Assembly: GCA_905234775.1 (NCBI GenBank)
Contig: CAJOJC010000011.1
Location: 1 to 39,942 of the forward strand
DNA: 39,942 nucleotides
DNA from: an uncultured Bacteroidales bacterium
GTDB lineage: Bacteria; Bacteroidota; Bacteroidia; Bacteroidales; UBA932
Direction: 5' to 3'
Position 1 is the first letter of the stretch. The number at the start of each line of letters is the position of its first letter. Positions 1-8,500 of this stretch are shown here, one piece after another. The notes under the pieces were generated by a model, which made no database searches, was not told the DNA's origin, and worked only from the letters and a program-made list of their open reading frames with translations. The translations under genes and the position numbers were made by a program.

Positions 1-542
1 TAGGTCCTCATCACCTCGCGGCGGAAAGGCTTCTGTTCATAGGAAACCTTCACCATGAAGACCTTGCAATCGAGGCCGAAGAACTGGGTGGCCATCGAAA
101 GGGCTGTTCCCCACTGTCCTGCTCCCGTTTCGGTAGTAACACCCTTCAGACCCTGCTCCTTAGCGTAGTAGGCCTGGGCGATAGCGGAATTCAATTTATG
201 AGAGCCGGAGGTATTGTTTCCTTCGAACTTATAATAGATCTTCGCCGGGGTCCCGAGCGCCTCCTCAAGGAAGTACGCACGGACGAGCGGCGAGGGCCTG
301 TACATCTTATAAAAGTTCAGGACTTCTTCAGGGATAGGGATATATTGAGTATCGTTATCCAGCTCCTGCTTAACCAATTCCTTGCAGAAAATGGGCTCCA
401 ACTCCTCAGCCTTGAGGGGTTTACCGGTTCCGGGATTGAGCAGCGGAGCCGGTTTGTTCTTCATATCTGCGCGGACGTTATACCATGCGGTAGGGATCTC
501 CTCTTCCGTGAGGTAGATCTTGTAGGGGATCTTCTTCTCCAT
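1..542 (-). CDS. TrpB-like PLP-dependent enzyme, N-terminal part (runs off window)
   Basis: Only the first 180 codons are present; the rest lies left of the window. The protein begins MEKKIPYKIYLTEEEIP and contains KFEGNNTSGSHKLNSA, which matches the PLP-lysine motif of tryptophan synthase beta chains of the TrpB2 type, with Lys116 as the probable Schiff-base residue. It is followed by TETGAGQWGTA, the TrpB segment that closes over indole and the amino acrylate. The family condenses indole with serine (or phosphoserine-like donors) to give tryptophan in the cytoplasm. The long N-terminal extension before the core favours TrpB2 over the classical TrpB1 that pairs with TrpA, and no trpA is visible here. 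It is divergent from the ThrE-type exporter with a 55-bp gap. The family call is firm; the exact substrate is inference. Confidence 0.88.
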   Translation of the reverse strand, partial: MEKKIPYKIYLTEEEIPTAWYNVRADMKNKPAPLLNPGTGKPLKAEELEPIFCKELVKQELDNDTQYIPIPEEVLNFYKMYRPSPLVRAYFLEEALGTPAKIYYKFEGNNTSGSHKLNSAIAQAYYAKEQGLKGVTTETGAGQWGTALSMATQFFGLDCKVFMVKVSYEQKPFRREVMRT

Positions 543-583
543 AGTGACAATAATTAACCACATCTAATGTAAGAATTCTTTTG

Positions 584-591
584 TATTTTTG
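584..591 (+). promoter_or_regulatory. Putative -7 box (TATTTTTG) of the ThrE-type gene
   Basis: TATTTTTG fits the Bacteroidetes -7 consensus TAnnTTTG and ends six bases before the ATG at 598. Transcription would then start at or next to the start codon, giving a leaderless mRNA. I see no good -33 TTTG partner, so this is suggestive only. Confidence 0.4.
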
Positions 592-597
592 CACACT

Positions 598-1824
598 ATG
601 GAAGAAAAAGTACTCGAAACTGCCTCGCTTGCCGGCCATATTCTACTGGAAAATGGCGCGGAGATCGCCCGAGTCGAAGAAACGATGGAACGAATCGCCC
701 GTCACTACGGCGTCGAGTCCCAGAATTTCTTCGTTCTCAGCAACGGAATCTTCACCACCGGCCAGACCGGCTACGCGAAGGTCGAGTTCATTCCCTTCAA
801 GGGAGCGCAGCTCGAACGGGTAGCGGCCGTGAACCAGATATCGCGCGACATCGAAGCCGGCCGCTATACGGTGGAGCAGGCGCGCGAGCGGCTCCTCGAG
901 ATCCGCGCCAGCAGGCCCAAACCGGCGTGGGAGCAAATTCTGGGCTCCGCCGTGGGCTCGGCCGGCTTCTGCATGATCTTCGGAGGCGGGCTGCTCGATG
1001 CCGCAGCGGCCTTTGTCGTGGGGATGCTTCTGTGGGCGTTCGTGGTATTCCCAGGCGCGCGAATGAGTAAGCCGATCGCGAACATAGTAGGCAGCGCGCT
1101 CGCGACCCTGCTCTGTATAATTTTCGAACGCATGGGATTCGGCGTGAGCCTTGGAAACATGATAGTGGGCTCTCTTATCCCGCTGATCCCCGGAGTCGCG
1201 TTTACAAACGGTATCCGCGATATCGCGGACGAGGACTATATTGCCGGCGCGACCCGTCTGCTGGATGCGATCATGGTCTTTTTCTGCATCGCGGCGGGCG
1301 TGGTCGTCACCTTCATGGCGGACTACCTTATCGAGGGGCAGATGATCCTCGTAAACGGGACGGAGCCGGACGCTCTGTGCGGGACTCTGGCGATGCAGGC
1401 TTTCGCTGCCTTCGCGGGCACGGTCGGGTTCTCGGTCCTTTTCGGCGTGCCGAGACGGAACTACCTCCAGACCGCGCTGGTAGCCATGATCGGCTGGGTC
1501 GCATATCTCGCCCTCTTCCGTTTCACGGTCCTCGGGCCTGCAATCTCTACCTTCGCGGCTACGGTAATCGTTGCCTCGCTCGCCCGCGCGTTCGCTTCGT
1601 GGTTCAAGACCCCGTCGACGGTCTACCTGATTCCCGGCGTGTTCCCCATGATCCCGGGCGGCGGGATTTTCTGGACTACGTTCTTCCTCGTCTCCAGCCG
1701 GCTCCACATGGCGCTGCAAAGCGGCATGCTCGCTCTCGAGGTCACTGCCGCTATAGTGTTGGGTATCGTACTAGTAAGTGCGCTGCCTAAGAGGCTGTTC
1801 TACCGAAAGAAAACGGTCGCGTAA
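598..1824 (+). CDS. ThrE-type threonine/serine exporter family protein (DUF1212 + DUF3815)
   Basis: A 408-residue membrane protein that combines both halves of the ThrE family. A soluble N-terminal segment (about 1-110, MEEKVLETASLAGHILLENG) leads into a first membrane block with the family signature PGVAFTNGIRDIADEDYIAG at about 196-215. A second block contains TVYLIPGVFPMIPGGG. Roughly ten hydrophobic segments are visible. ThrE-type proteins export threonine, serine and related amino acids across the inner membrane, probably by proton antiport. Many genomes split the two halves into two genes; here they are fused. ATG at 598 is preferred to an in-frame TTG at 589 because homologues start at MEE and a -7 box lies just upstream. 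The 3' end overlaps the convergent CapA-like gene by 25 bp. Confidence 0.88.
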   Translation: MEEKVLETASLAGHILLENGAEIARVEETMERIARHYGVESQNFFVLSNGIFTTGQTGYAKVEFIPFKGAQLERVAAVNQISRDIEAGRYTVEQARERLLEIRASRPKPAWEQILGSAVGSAGFCMIFGGGLLDAAAAFVVGMLLWAFVVFPGARMSKPIANIVGSALATLLCIIFERMGFGVSLGNMIVGSLIPLIPGVAFTNGIRDIADEDYIAGATRLLDAIMVFFCIAAGVVVTFMADYLIEGQMILVNGTEPDALCGTLAMQAFAAFAGTVGFSVLFGVPRRNYLQTALVAMIGWVAYLALFRFTVLGPAISTFAATVIVASLARAFASWFKTPSTVYLIPGVFPMIPGGGIFWTTFFLVSSRLHMALQSGMLALEVTAAIVLGIVLVSALPKRLFYRKKTVA

Positions 1825-2849
1825 GAGTCGGTGAGCTGGCCGGGGAGGTAGCAGTGCATCCAGTCGTGGGAGATGTCGACCAGTTTACCTTCCGAGATGC
1901 GGAGCGTAACCATCAGTTCGTCCTGGGTGTTCGGGGCGCTCATATTCGAGACCGCGTTTCCTATTGAATAATATACGGGGACTTTACGCCCGTCGGTGGT
2001 GGTGATATTCGCCGCATCCTGGACTACGTGGGGATGGGCGCCGACTATAGCGTCTGCCCCGGCCTGGGCGAGGTCGATCGCCCAACGCTCCTGCGAAGCG
2101 TTGTGTTCGAGCTGGTATTCCTCGCCCCAGTGGGGGCAGACGAGGACAAAGTCGGCGCCCCGCTCCTTTGCCTTAGCGATGAGAGGCAGAACCTCGCTTC
2201 CCTGCTGAATCAATACTTGATGTTCAAGCTCGGGGTAGCGGTTGGTTCCGTAGGTAAAGTTAACGATTCCGATAAGCTGATCTTTTACTCTTACAATCAG
2301 GGGGTTATGGGTCGTGTCCTGAGGTGCGCCGACGCCGGTATATGCGATGCGTCCTTCGGATTCCATCAGGTCGTAGTACCAGATAGTCCTGCGAAGGCCT
2401 TTCGCTCCCCTGTCCAGGATATGATTATTAGCGGCGAGGAAGACATCCACTCCGCAGTCTGCTATATACTCGGCATAAAGGTCCGGGGCGCTGAAAGCCG
2501 GATAGCCCGTATAAGGCTCTCCCGCCAGCGTAAACTCCATCCCAGCTATCGCAAGATCCGCCTCTTTCAGTTTCGGAGCGATATAGTCCAGGAACGGCGT
2601 AAAGTTGAACTCTCGGACGGTATCGCCAGCCGCTTTATTTCTGGCCGCATCTATCTGGCCCTGATGGAGCATCACATCGCCTATAATACGTATCGTCACG
2701 GTGTCCGGCTTCCTTACCGCCTCTGGCAGCAGTTCCGGCAAGCTCGGCGGATTCACGGTCTCCCCTCCTCGCTGCCCGTTCCACAGCATCCCTCCACTGC
2801 GCCCTCCGCACCCCACCAGCATAACTGCTATGATTCTCCTGAATGTCAT
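1800..2849 (-). CDS. CapA family (PGA_cap metallophosphatase-fold) lipoprotein
   Basis: A 349-residue protein with a short signal ending in MLVGC, so a lipoprotein with Cys14 as acyl acceptor. Motifs of the CapA/poly-gamma-glutamate capsule family follow: IIGDVMLHQGQ near 55-65, AANNHILDRG, VCPHWGEEY and GAHPHVVQ, whose His/Asp/Asn residues form the calcineurin-like metal site. CapA takes part in poly-gamma-glutamate synthesis in Bacillus, but most Bacteroidales homologues stand alone without capB/capC, as here, so capsule synthesis should not be assumed. The gene ends inside the 3' end of the convergent exporter gene. A TAnnTTTG box lies five bases before its ATG. The family call is firm; the role is unknown. 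Confidence 0.85.
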   Translation of the reverse strand: MTFRRIIAVMLVGCGGRSGGMLWNGQRGGETVNPPSLPELLPEAVRKPDTVTIRIIGDVMLHQGQIDAARNKAAGDTVREFNFTPFLDYIAPKLKEADLAIAGMEFTLAGEPYTGYPAFSAPDLYAEYIADCGVDVFLAANNHILDRGAKGLRRTIWYYDLMESEGRIAYTGVGAPQDTTHNPLIVRVKDQLIGIVNFTYGTNRYPELEHQVLIQQGSEVLPLIAKAKERGADFVLVCPHWGEEYQLEHNASQERWAIDLAQAGADAIVGAHPHVVQDAANITTTDGRKVPVYYSIGNAVSNMSAPNTQDELMVTLRISEGKLVDISHDWMHCYLPGQLTDSYATVFFR

Positions 2850-2854
2850 TACTC

Positions 2855-2862
2855 CAAAGATA
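2855..2862 (-). promoter_or_regulatory. Putative -7 box (TATCTTTG) of the CapA-like gene
   Basis: On the minus strand TATCTTTG matches TAnnTTTG exactly and ends five bases before the ATG at 2849, which implies a leaderless or nearly leaderless transcript. No convincing -33 element is seen. Confidence 0.4.
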
Positions 2863-3006
2863 ACTATTTTCTTCCGAAATTTTTCTCTTCCACTCTCTGT
2901 CGCCAGATAATACCCCGAATTATCCCCTCCTCGTCACACTAATCGCGCAAGCTGAGCCGCCCCGACGCGCTCGGCGCAGCGCGATCTATTAGTTCGCAGA
3001 TGTCTA

Positions 3007-3061
3007 GGGGACTTACGGTAGAAAAAGTGCCCTACAGCATAGTTTACGTGCGTAAGTCCGG
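3007..3061. repeat. REP-like palindromic repeat, copy 1
   Basis: A 55-bp unit starting GGGGACTTACGG and ending CGTAAGTCCGG. The termini GGACTTACG (3009-3017) and CGTAAGTCC (3051-3059) form a perfect 9-bp inverted repeat. Inside is a short hairpin of GTAG (3018-3021) with CTAC (3032-3035). The unit matches copy 2 at 54 of 55 positions in the same orientation, after a 29-bp spacer. It lies directly beyond the 3' end of a Y1-transposase-like gene, where REP elements of RAYT genes are often found. Confidence 0.85.
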
Positions 3062-3090
3062 ACGGAAAGTGCCACAGGAGCAAAATAGCC

Positions 3091-3145
3091 GGGGACTTAC
3101 GGTAGAAAAAGTGCCCTACAGCATAGTTTTCGTGCGTAAGTCCGG
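3091..3145. repeat. REP-like palindromic repeat, copy 2
   Basis: Second 55-bp unit, same orientation as copy 1, differing only by A to T in the AGTTT(A/T)CGTG segment. Its terminal 9-bp inverted repeat is at 3093-3101 and 3135-3143. It ends 33 bp from the stop codon of the transposase-like gene. Confidence 0.85.
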
Positions 3146-3178
3146 CAGCAACCAAGCCGCGACCATGCGACGACACGA

Positions 3179-4099
3179 CTATCGTACTTCTGGTAGGCAG
3201 CGAGCAATTTGCGAGGGTGGAAGGTGGTGATCGTAGCGGAGGCGCTGGGCTATACGCTGGCGCTGAGAATCCGTCAGTAAGTAAACGGACGGGACGCCCA
3301 GTTGCGGAAGGATTTCATCGTCAATCAAGAGACAAACGTCCAGGTCCTGAAGTTTGTTGCGGGAGAACATGCGGCCGGACTCATTCTTCAGCATGGCCGT
3401 CAAGTCAGCACCTTGCGCCCGTTCTATGTCCGAGAGAGTGATAGGGGCTCCTGTGTTGTCTTTGATCTGCTCTTCGATAATTTTTTCGTCCGTGATTCTG
3501 TTCATCTGGTACAAATAGTTTCTTGGGGTACCGTAGAGGGATTCTGCTATGGGTATCTCCATAAAGTCTTGCCTCAAGAACATTCCGTCTTCGTTCATCC
3601 TCCAATTGTCAGGAAATACGACATCTTTAGGCAAACGGTGTTCTATGTCGGATCTTGAAGTGAATGTAGCAGGTTTCACTAAAAATGGAAGATCATCTGC
3701 GAACATATCCCTCGCTGAACACCATTCATAACCAAAGGCATTGGAACAAGCACCGTGGTGCATTCCATTGCGCAGGATGTAACTGGTCGCCACCATCTTG
3801 TGGTAGAGTCCGTTCAGGGGCAAGACAAAGGAGCCCTCCTCCCCTATCGATCCCTTCCGGCAGTATTTACGGTTGAACCATCTATAATACGACATCTTCA
3901 CACGCCCGGCAAAACGGTAGGGTTCCTCTGCTACTGCGTGGAGATGAATGTGGGTGGACATTTCAGAATCTGCCACTATGCCCACATCATCCTTGTAAGA
4001 ATGAATAGCGAGCATATTGACGAACATAGTCAGGTCCTCCCTGTCGCGGAAAATCACTTCGTTGTGAGAAGTGAAACTGATGTGATACGAGTTTTTCAT
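3179..4099 (-). CDS. Y1 (HUH) transposase-like protein, probable RAYT
   Basis: A 306-residue protein resembling IS200/REP-associated tyrosine transposases. Visible features are MSTHIHLH (about 47-54, the HUH metal motif, His50-x-His52), a basic aromatic helix YYRWFNRKY (71-79) that aligns with the RYFNRRY segment of RAYTs, SYILRNGMHHG (106-116), whose Tyr107 is a candidate nucleophile, and GYEWCSA, matching the usual YxWSS. A C-terminal tail, IAQRLRYDHHLPPSQIAR (283-300), looks like a helix-turn-helix and is common in Bacteroidetes members. These enzymes nick and join single-stranded DNA at hairpins. The gene is single and has no terminal inverted repeats of its own, but the 3' side carries two near-identical palindromic repeats, as expected of a domesticated RAYT. 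The frame is intact. The family is likely; activity is inferred. Confidence 0.75.
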   Translation of the reverse strand: MKNSYHISFTSHNEVIFRDREDLTMFVNMLAIHSYKDDVGIVADSEMSTHIHLHAVAEEPYRFAGRVKMSYYRWFNRKYCRKGSIGEEGSFVLPLNGLYHKMVATSYILRNGMHHGACSNAFGYEWCSARDMFADDLPFLVKPATFTSRSDIEHRLPKDVVFPDNWRMNEDGMFLRQDFMEIPIAESLYGTPRNYLYQMNRITDEKIIEEQIKDNTGAPITLSDIERAQGADLTAMLKNESGRMFSRNKLQDLDVCLLIDDEILPQLGVPSVYLLTDSQRQRIAQRLRYDHHLPPSQIARCLPEVR

Positions 4100-4190
4100 A
4101 AAGAATAAGTTGGTTTCAATTCAACGCTATGCGTCAGTAAAGATAAGAAATTAATTGCTATATTCACTGCAGATAAAAGGCGGGAAAACG

Positions 4191-5486
4191 ATGAAACGGA
4201 AGATAGTATGTGCCCTGTGGGCGGTTCTGGCGCTGGTTTGCGGGCAGGCAACGGCAGCGCGGGCGGAGACGAAGCCGGCAGCGACGGGAGCAGTTCAGGC
4301 GACGGCCGTGGTCACGCTGTACGGCCACGTCACGGATGCTGCGACAGCCGAGCAGTTGTTTTACTCTTCTGTCGCTCTCGAAGGCGAAGCAATTACGAAT
4401 GTATCAAATTCGCAAGGCTTCTTCTCCTTCAAGATCCCCGCCGGCAGCGAAGGCAATATCGTCGTCAGCCATCAGGGTTATTCGCCGATGGCAATTCCTA
4501 TCTCCAGCTTCGCAGGCCACGGCGAGAGCAACCCGCTCGAGATCGAGCTCGTCCCGATTTCGATCCGACTGGATCCCGCTTTCGTCCGGGATATCGACCC
4601 CAAGGTTCTGCTTGAAGCGGCCTACCGCAGCGTCCGGGACAACTACCCTCAGCAGCGCAGGGGCCTTACCGCCTTCTACCGCGAAATCGGCCGCAAGGGC
4701 AGCACTAAGTATGTCTTTCTCAACGAGGCAGTCATTGACATCGACAAAGCTCCATACATCGGATGGGGATCTGACCGGATGGGAATCTACAAGGGCAGAG
4801 GGACGCGCAACTATGATGTCACGGACACCGTCGTCATCAAACTCCAGGGCGGAGTCAGGTCTACTATGGACCTCGACATAGTCAAGTATCCCTTCGTGGG
4901 GCTGCCTCTGGACGAGGCACTGAACACCTACACCTTCAAGCTCACAGGTATCACCAGCAACGACGGAATGCTGTTCTACGAAGTCCAGTTCGAGCCCGCC
5001 GAAAACGAGAAACAGATCCTCTACCGAGGGAAGGTCTACATAGAAACTGAGAGCCTTGCAATCGGCCGTACGGAATTCTCGATGGCCATCGACGGGCGCG
5101 AGCAGCAGGCCGCCGCCAAGTTCGTCTTAAAGCGTTCCGCCAAAACCCGCTATCTGGCCCATAGAGCCGACTATACCGTCAACTACCGCCGTTTCGAAGA
5201 CGGTTGGTACTACGACTACTGCCGTGCGGAATTCCAGCTCTCTACCCGCCGCAGGAGATCCCTCTTCAAGACCTACTTCACCATCACCGAAGAGATGGCG
5301 GTCACCGGCCACAAAACCGGAGACTTCACAATCGAAAAAGACAACCAAGTCAAATTCAAGGATGTCCTTTCAGAGAAAGTCTCCGATTTTCGTGACGACG
5401 CCTTCTGGGGCGACTACAACATCATCGAACCCGACCAATCCATCGAGGTAATCATCAGGAAGATTATACGTCAGTTGGAGAGGTAA
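4191..5486 (+). CDS. Exported protein with carboxypeptidase-like regulatory domain
   Basis: A 431-residue protein with a signal peptide (MKRKIVCALWAVLALVCG, cleavage likely after ARA near 25). Residues about 42-122 form a CarboxypepD_reg-like beta-sandwich (LYGHVTDAATAEQ, SNSQGFFSF, HQGYSPMAI), the same domain found at the N-terminus of many SusC proteins. The remainder starts at DPKVLLEAAYRSVRDNYP, includes GLTAFYRE, and resembles the region after the regulatory domain in many uncharacterised Bacteroidetes envelope proteins, including DUF5686-like ones. It has no recognisable catalytic motif. ATG at 4191 is chosen over an in-frame TTG at 4155 because the signal peptide starts there. It is monocistronic and converges on the fimbrial operon. 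Envelope location is likely; function is unknown. Confidence 0.8.
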   Translation: MKRKIVCALWAVLALVCGQATAARAETKPAATGAVQATAVVTLYGHVTDAATAEQLFYSSVALEGEAITNVSNSQGFFSFKIPAGSEGNIVVSHQGYSPMAIPISSFAGHGESNPLEIELVPISIRLDPAFVRDIDPKVLLEAAYRSVRDNYPQQRRGLTAFYREIGRKGSTKYVFLNEAVIDIDKAPYIGWGSDRMGIYKGRGTRNYDVTDTVVIKLQGGVRSTMDLDIVKYPFVGLPLDEALNTYTFKLTGITSNDGMLFYEVQFEPAENEKQILYRGKVYIETESLAIGRTEFSMAIDGREQQAAAKFVLKRSAKTRYLAHRADYTVNYRRFEDGWYYDYCRAEFQLSTRRRRSLFKTYFTITEEMAVTGHKTGDFTIEKDNQVKFKDVLSEKVSDFRDDAFWGDYNIIEPDQSIEVIIRKIIRQLER

Positions 5487-5515
5487 TTAACCTCTTTATC
5501 TTTCAGGAATAAAAA

Positions 5516-5546
5516 AAGCTCCCCCGCCGGCGAGGCGGAGGAGCTT
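5516..5546 (-). terminator. Hairpin terminator of the fimbrial operon
   Basis: Arms 5516-5528 (AAGCTCCCCCGCC) and 5534-5546 (GGCGGAGGAGCTT) pair over 13 bp with one mismatch around a 5-nt loop. Read on the minus strand the stem is followed by seven T (A run at 5511-5517), the form of an intrinsic terminator for the minus-strand operon that ends at 5563. It may also stop plus-strand transcription from the gene ending at 5486. Confidence 0.85.
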
Positions 5547-5562
5547 GAAATACTTATGCTTA

Positions 5563-8500
5563 CTACGGTCTGGTTGTACTGAAAGATAAAGTTAATCGAC
5601 CAGCATCAGTATTCTGAGCCTCATAGACATCAGCTAATCTTGCTGTCGCATAATAAGTGCTGTACCTATTACTTCTATACAGCCTGAAGTACACCAAAGT
5701 ATCGTCATTAGGATTAGTAAAACGGCTAAGATCAATAGTCATCTGTGCATTATTCCTACTATTATTATTCTCAGCGGAACTACTTAATGCAGTATCAAAG
5801 GAATCATCAGGATAAGCATACAAAGTATAATTTGTTATACCGCTAGTAGGACCATTCGAAATTGACAAAGCATTCGCCGGAATCGTAAACGTACTTCTAT
5901 TTGCAGTCTTCGAGGCCTCGGTATAATCCTCGTGGCTGAGGGTGACTGTGACAGGCGAGAAACGGGTAGTGGACTTGACGTTGATGGTGTAAGTCACGGT
6001 GCTCTCGCTGGTAGGAGTGAAGGTCCAAGTGCCGTTTCCGTTGTCGGTCATCCTTGTGTCGGCTCCATTCAGGGTCAGGCCATCCATGGTGATTGTGATG
6101 GGCACTACCATGCCGGTTGTGTAGGTGAAACTGAACGTGGTGGTCTGGTTCAAACCAAGAGGCATCGTGTAGTTGTTAATATTGTTGAACCTCAGGTTAG
6201 TGAACTCCGGTCCGCGGATAGTGGTTGAGACAGAGGCCGGGACGTAGAGGTTGGGGTTCTCCGTGATGTTTTCGGTGGACAGGTTGACGATCGCCGTGGA
6301 ACCGACGGGGCCGGTCGCGGCCAGGGCGAGGGTAACCGAAGCCATAACGGAAGTCGGGGTTCCTGTGCCGACATAATAGATGTACTTGTTACCCGAACTG
6401 TGCTGCAGATTGCGGGTAACAGGAGTCTCACCGTCCTCCTCGTACTGCGGAGTCAAGCCGATAAGTTCCACTGTCATCTGAGGAGGAAGAACACGGTTGG
6501 AAGTAGACAGGCCTTTATTCTGCGCCTCTTCCGCACTGCCGCTCTGAGCCAGAGTATTGTTCGGATCCCACCACACCACCGTGTTGTTACGGTGGGCATA
6601 GTCCAAAACAAAGGTCATAGTCGCATTCGCGTTACGATAGACAGTGGTTGCAAGGCTGAGGTTGTCGAACGTCCTTCGGGTGAAGTTGAAGAACTCGTCG
6701 TTCGAATTCGAATCATTGAAGTAACGGTTGTAGACCCACACCGTGCAGGCGTTCTGGGAGATGGTCGTCTTGAAATGGCAATCGAACACCTTCCAGGTCT
6801 GGCCGCTTACCAACGTGGTCGGAAGAGCTTTGTAGTCATCCTCGGTGAGGCTCTTGACAAAATAGAACGAGGGCTTCTCGTTGCCGGGGATGATAGAGGT
6901 TCCATAGGCCACCGGGAGGGCGTCTCCGTCGGGAGTAAGGCTGTAGCCGTCAGGCTCGATGTCAAACTCCAGGGGGAACACCGAACGGGACAATCCGGCA
7001 GGGATAAGGATCCGGACCACTTCGGTCTCGCCGGCGCTCTGCATCACATATTTCTGCAGGCACGTTACAGACATATTCTGACGGGGAGAAGTCTTTATCA
7101 CCACGTTACGGCTCATTTCCCTGCCATTGAAAGAACCGAGGATATGGATGGTCTGCGAACGCTCCTGGGTGAAATAATCATCACCGTCTTTGTAGGACTC
7201 GTTGAGCTGATATTTTATCATTCCCCACTTCTCTATCTCTGTATTGTCTATCTGCGCCTGAGTTGCAGGAATCCATTTGTTGTTGGCACGGACATAGGGG
7301 ATTACTTTGTCGCCGGCATCCACAACTACCCACACCTTATACTCACCGTTCTCCACGGCAAACGAAAGATTTCCCTGAGACGCAGCATCCGCGGGCGAAA
7401 TAGGAGTAAAGACACCTGTCGAAGCATCCAGAGAACCCACGTCGATACTGACAAGGTCGAGGTACTCCTTATTTGCAGTGTAAGCAACTTCATTCACCGT
7501 TTCTTCGATGTTGGTCGGAATGTAGCGGAACATTACCGAATCCAGCTGGGGCTGAACGAAGAATTTCTCTGTGTAGGAAGTACCGATACTGGACTTACCG
7601 TCGGAGATACTGATCAGGCTCTGGAAGTTAGGGTCTCCGGTGACGGTGGCCGAAGTGGCGCTGGCCGCCTTGGAGATGTCGGATTCGCCGGAATCCGCTT
7701 CGATGCTGAGCAGGTGGACCGTATATGTCTGGTTGCGAAGAAGGGGAATGGATACGCCTTCCGTGTTGACGATGTCAAGGGCGTAGAATTTATCTCCTTC
7801 AGAACCGTTCTCGTCCCTTCTTTCCGCTTTGATTATCATCCTCGTTGCTCGCCTGGCGGCAGAGGGCATGGTCCTTTCGTAGACAAACAGGATGTTGTTC
7901 TCCGGATGTTCGTTGTCCCAATCCTTCAGATCGGCCTCCAGAGGGGATCCCTTATCGGTGTTGTTCGGATAATAGTCGTATGCCTGATCGGAAGGGGAAT
8001 AACCGCCGTAATTAAAAGGCTCGCTCGAAAGGAGTGTCACGGACGGATCATCGGAGTCAATGGGATAATTCTGGTAATTGATGAAGAAATTCTCGTAATA
8101 GAATGTATCCGTACCCTCCTCGTCAACGGTCACCGGCCTTCCCGAAGCATCGGAAGTGTAGGGGGCCGAAAGAATCGGTGCAATAGGGCCTTCGGAAGGA
8201 GCATACGCCAGCCCGAATTTCTTGATAGTCACCATCTGGAATTCTTCGCCGTCCACATTGTATGTGGGAGTCAGATTGCGAAGATAGACGCGGGCGAAGT
8301 TACGGACCATCACTATCGGATCCGGGAACTGAGCCAGAGTGCCTTCTGAAGGATGCCAGATAACAGTTTCATTGTCCTGGCCCTCGTTAAGGACTTCTTT
8401 TTCCGCCTTGATTCCGTTAGGGAGGAGGATCTTCTGCCAGTAACCGTCGTTATATGTCTCCGTGAGTTTGGAGCGAATCTTGGACATTATGTTTTCTTCC

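Larger units (their letters stand above)
2850..3178. other. Gene-free region with REP-like doublet and a GC-rich hairpin
   Basis: This 329-bp gap holds the CapA-like promoter, a 7-bp inverted repeat (ATCGCGC at 2942-2948 with GCGCGAT at 2979-2985) in a GC-rich stretch, and two near-identical 55-bp palindromic repeats, annotated separately. Short open frames on both strands here are translations of the repeats and are not credible genes. Confidence 0.8.

Noticed and set aside
643..1719. Long minus-strand frame (358 aa) opposite the ThrE-type gene
   Set aside because: Highly charged Arg/His/Glu-rich translation with no recognisable motif; a shadow of a GC-rich coding strand.
2942..2985. GC-rich inverted repeat as a terminator
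   Set aside because: Seven-bp arms with a 30-bp spacer and no T run; also placed upstream of the CapA-like start, so a terminator role could apply only to the transposase-like transcript and is unproven.
3007..3145. Possible CRISPR array
   Set aside because: Only two units, each strongly palindromic and 55 bp long with a single 29-bp spacer, and no cas genes in the window; a REP-like element explains it better.
2934..3230. Short open frames on both strands (80 aa minus, 76 aa plus)
   Set aside because: They are translations of the 55-bp repeat doublet, giving the same peptide twice, with no start signal or homology that I recognise.
6400..8349. Long plus-strand frame (649 aa) opposite the large fimbrial gene
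   Set aside because: The opposite strand has a signal peptide, lipobox and operon context; this frame has none and is composition-driven.
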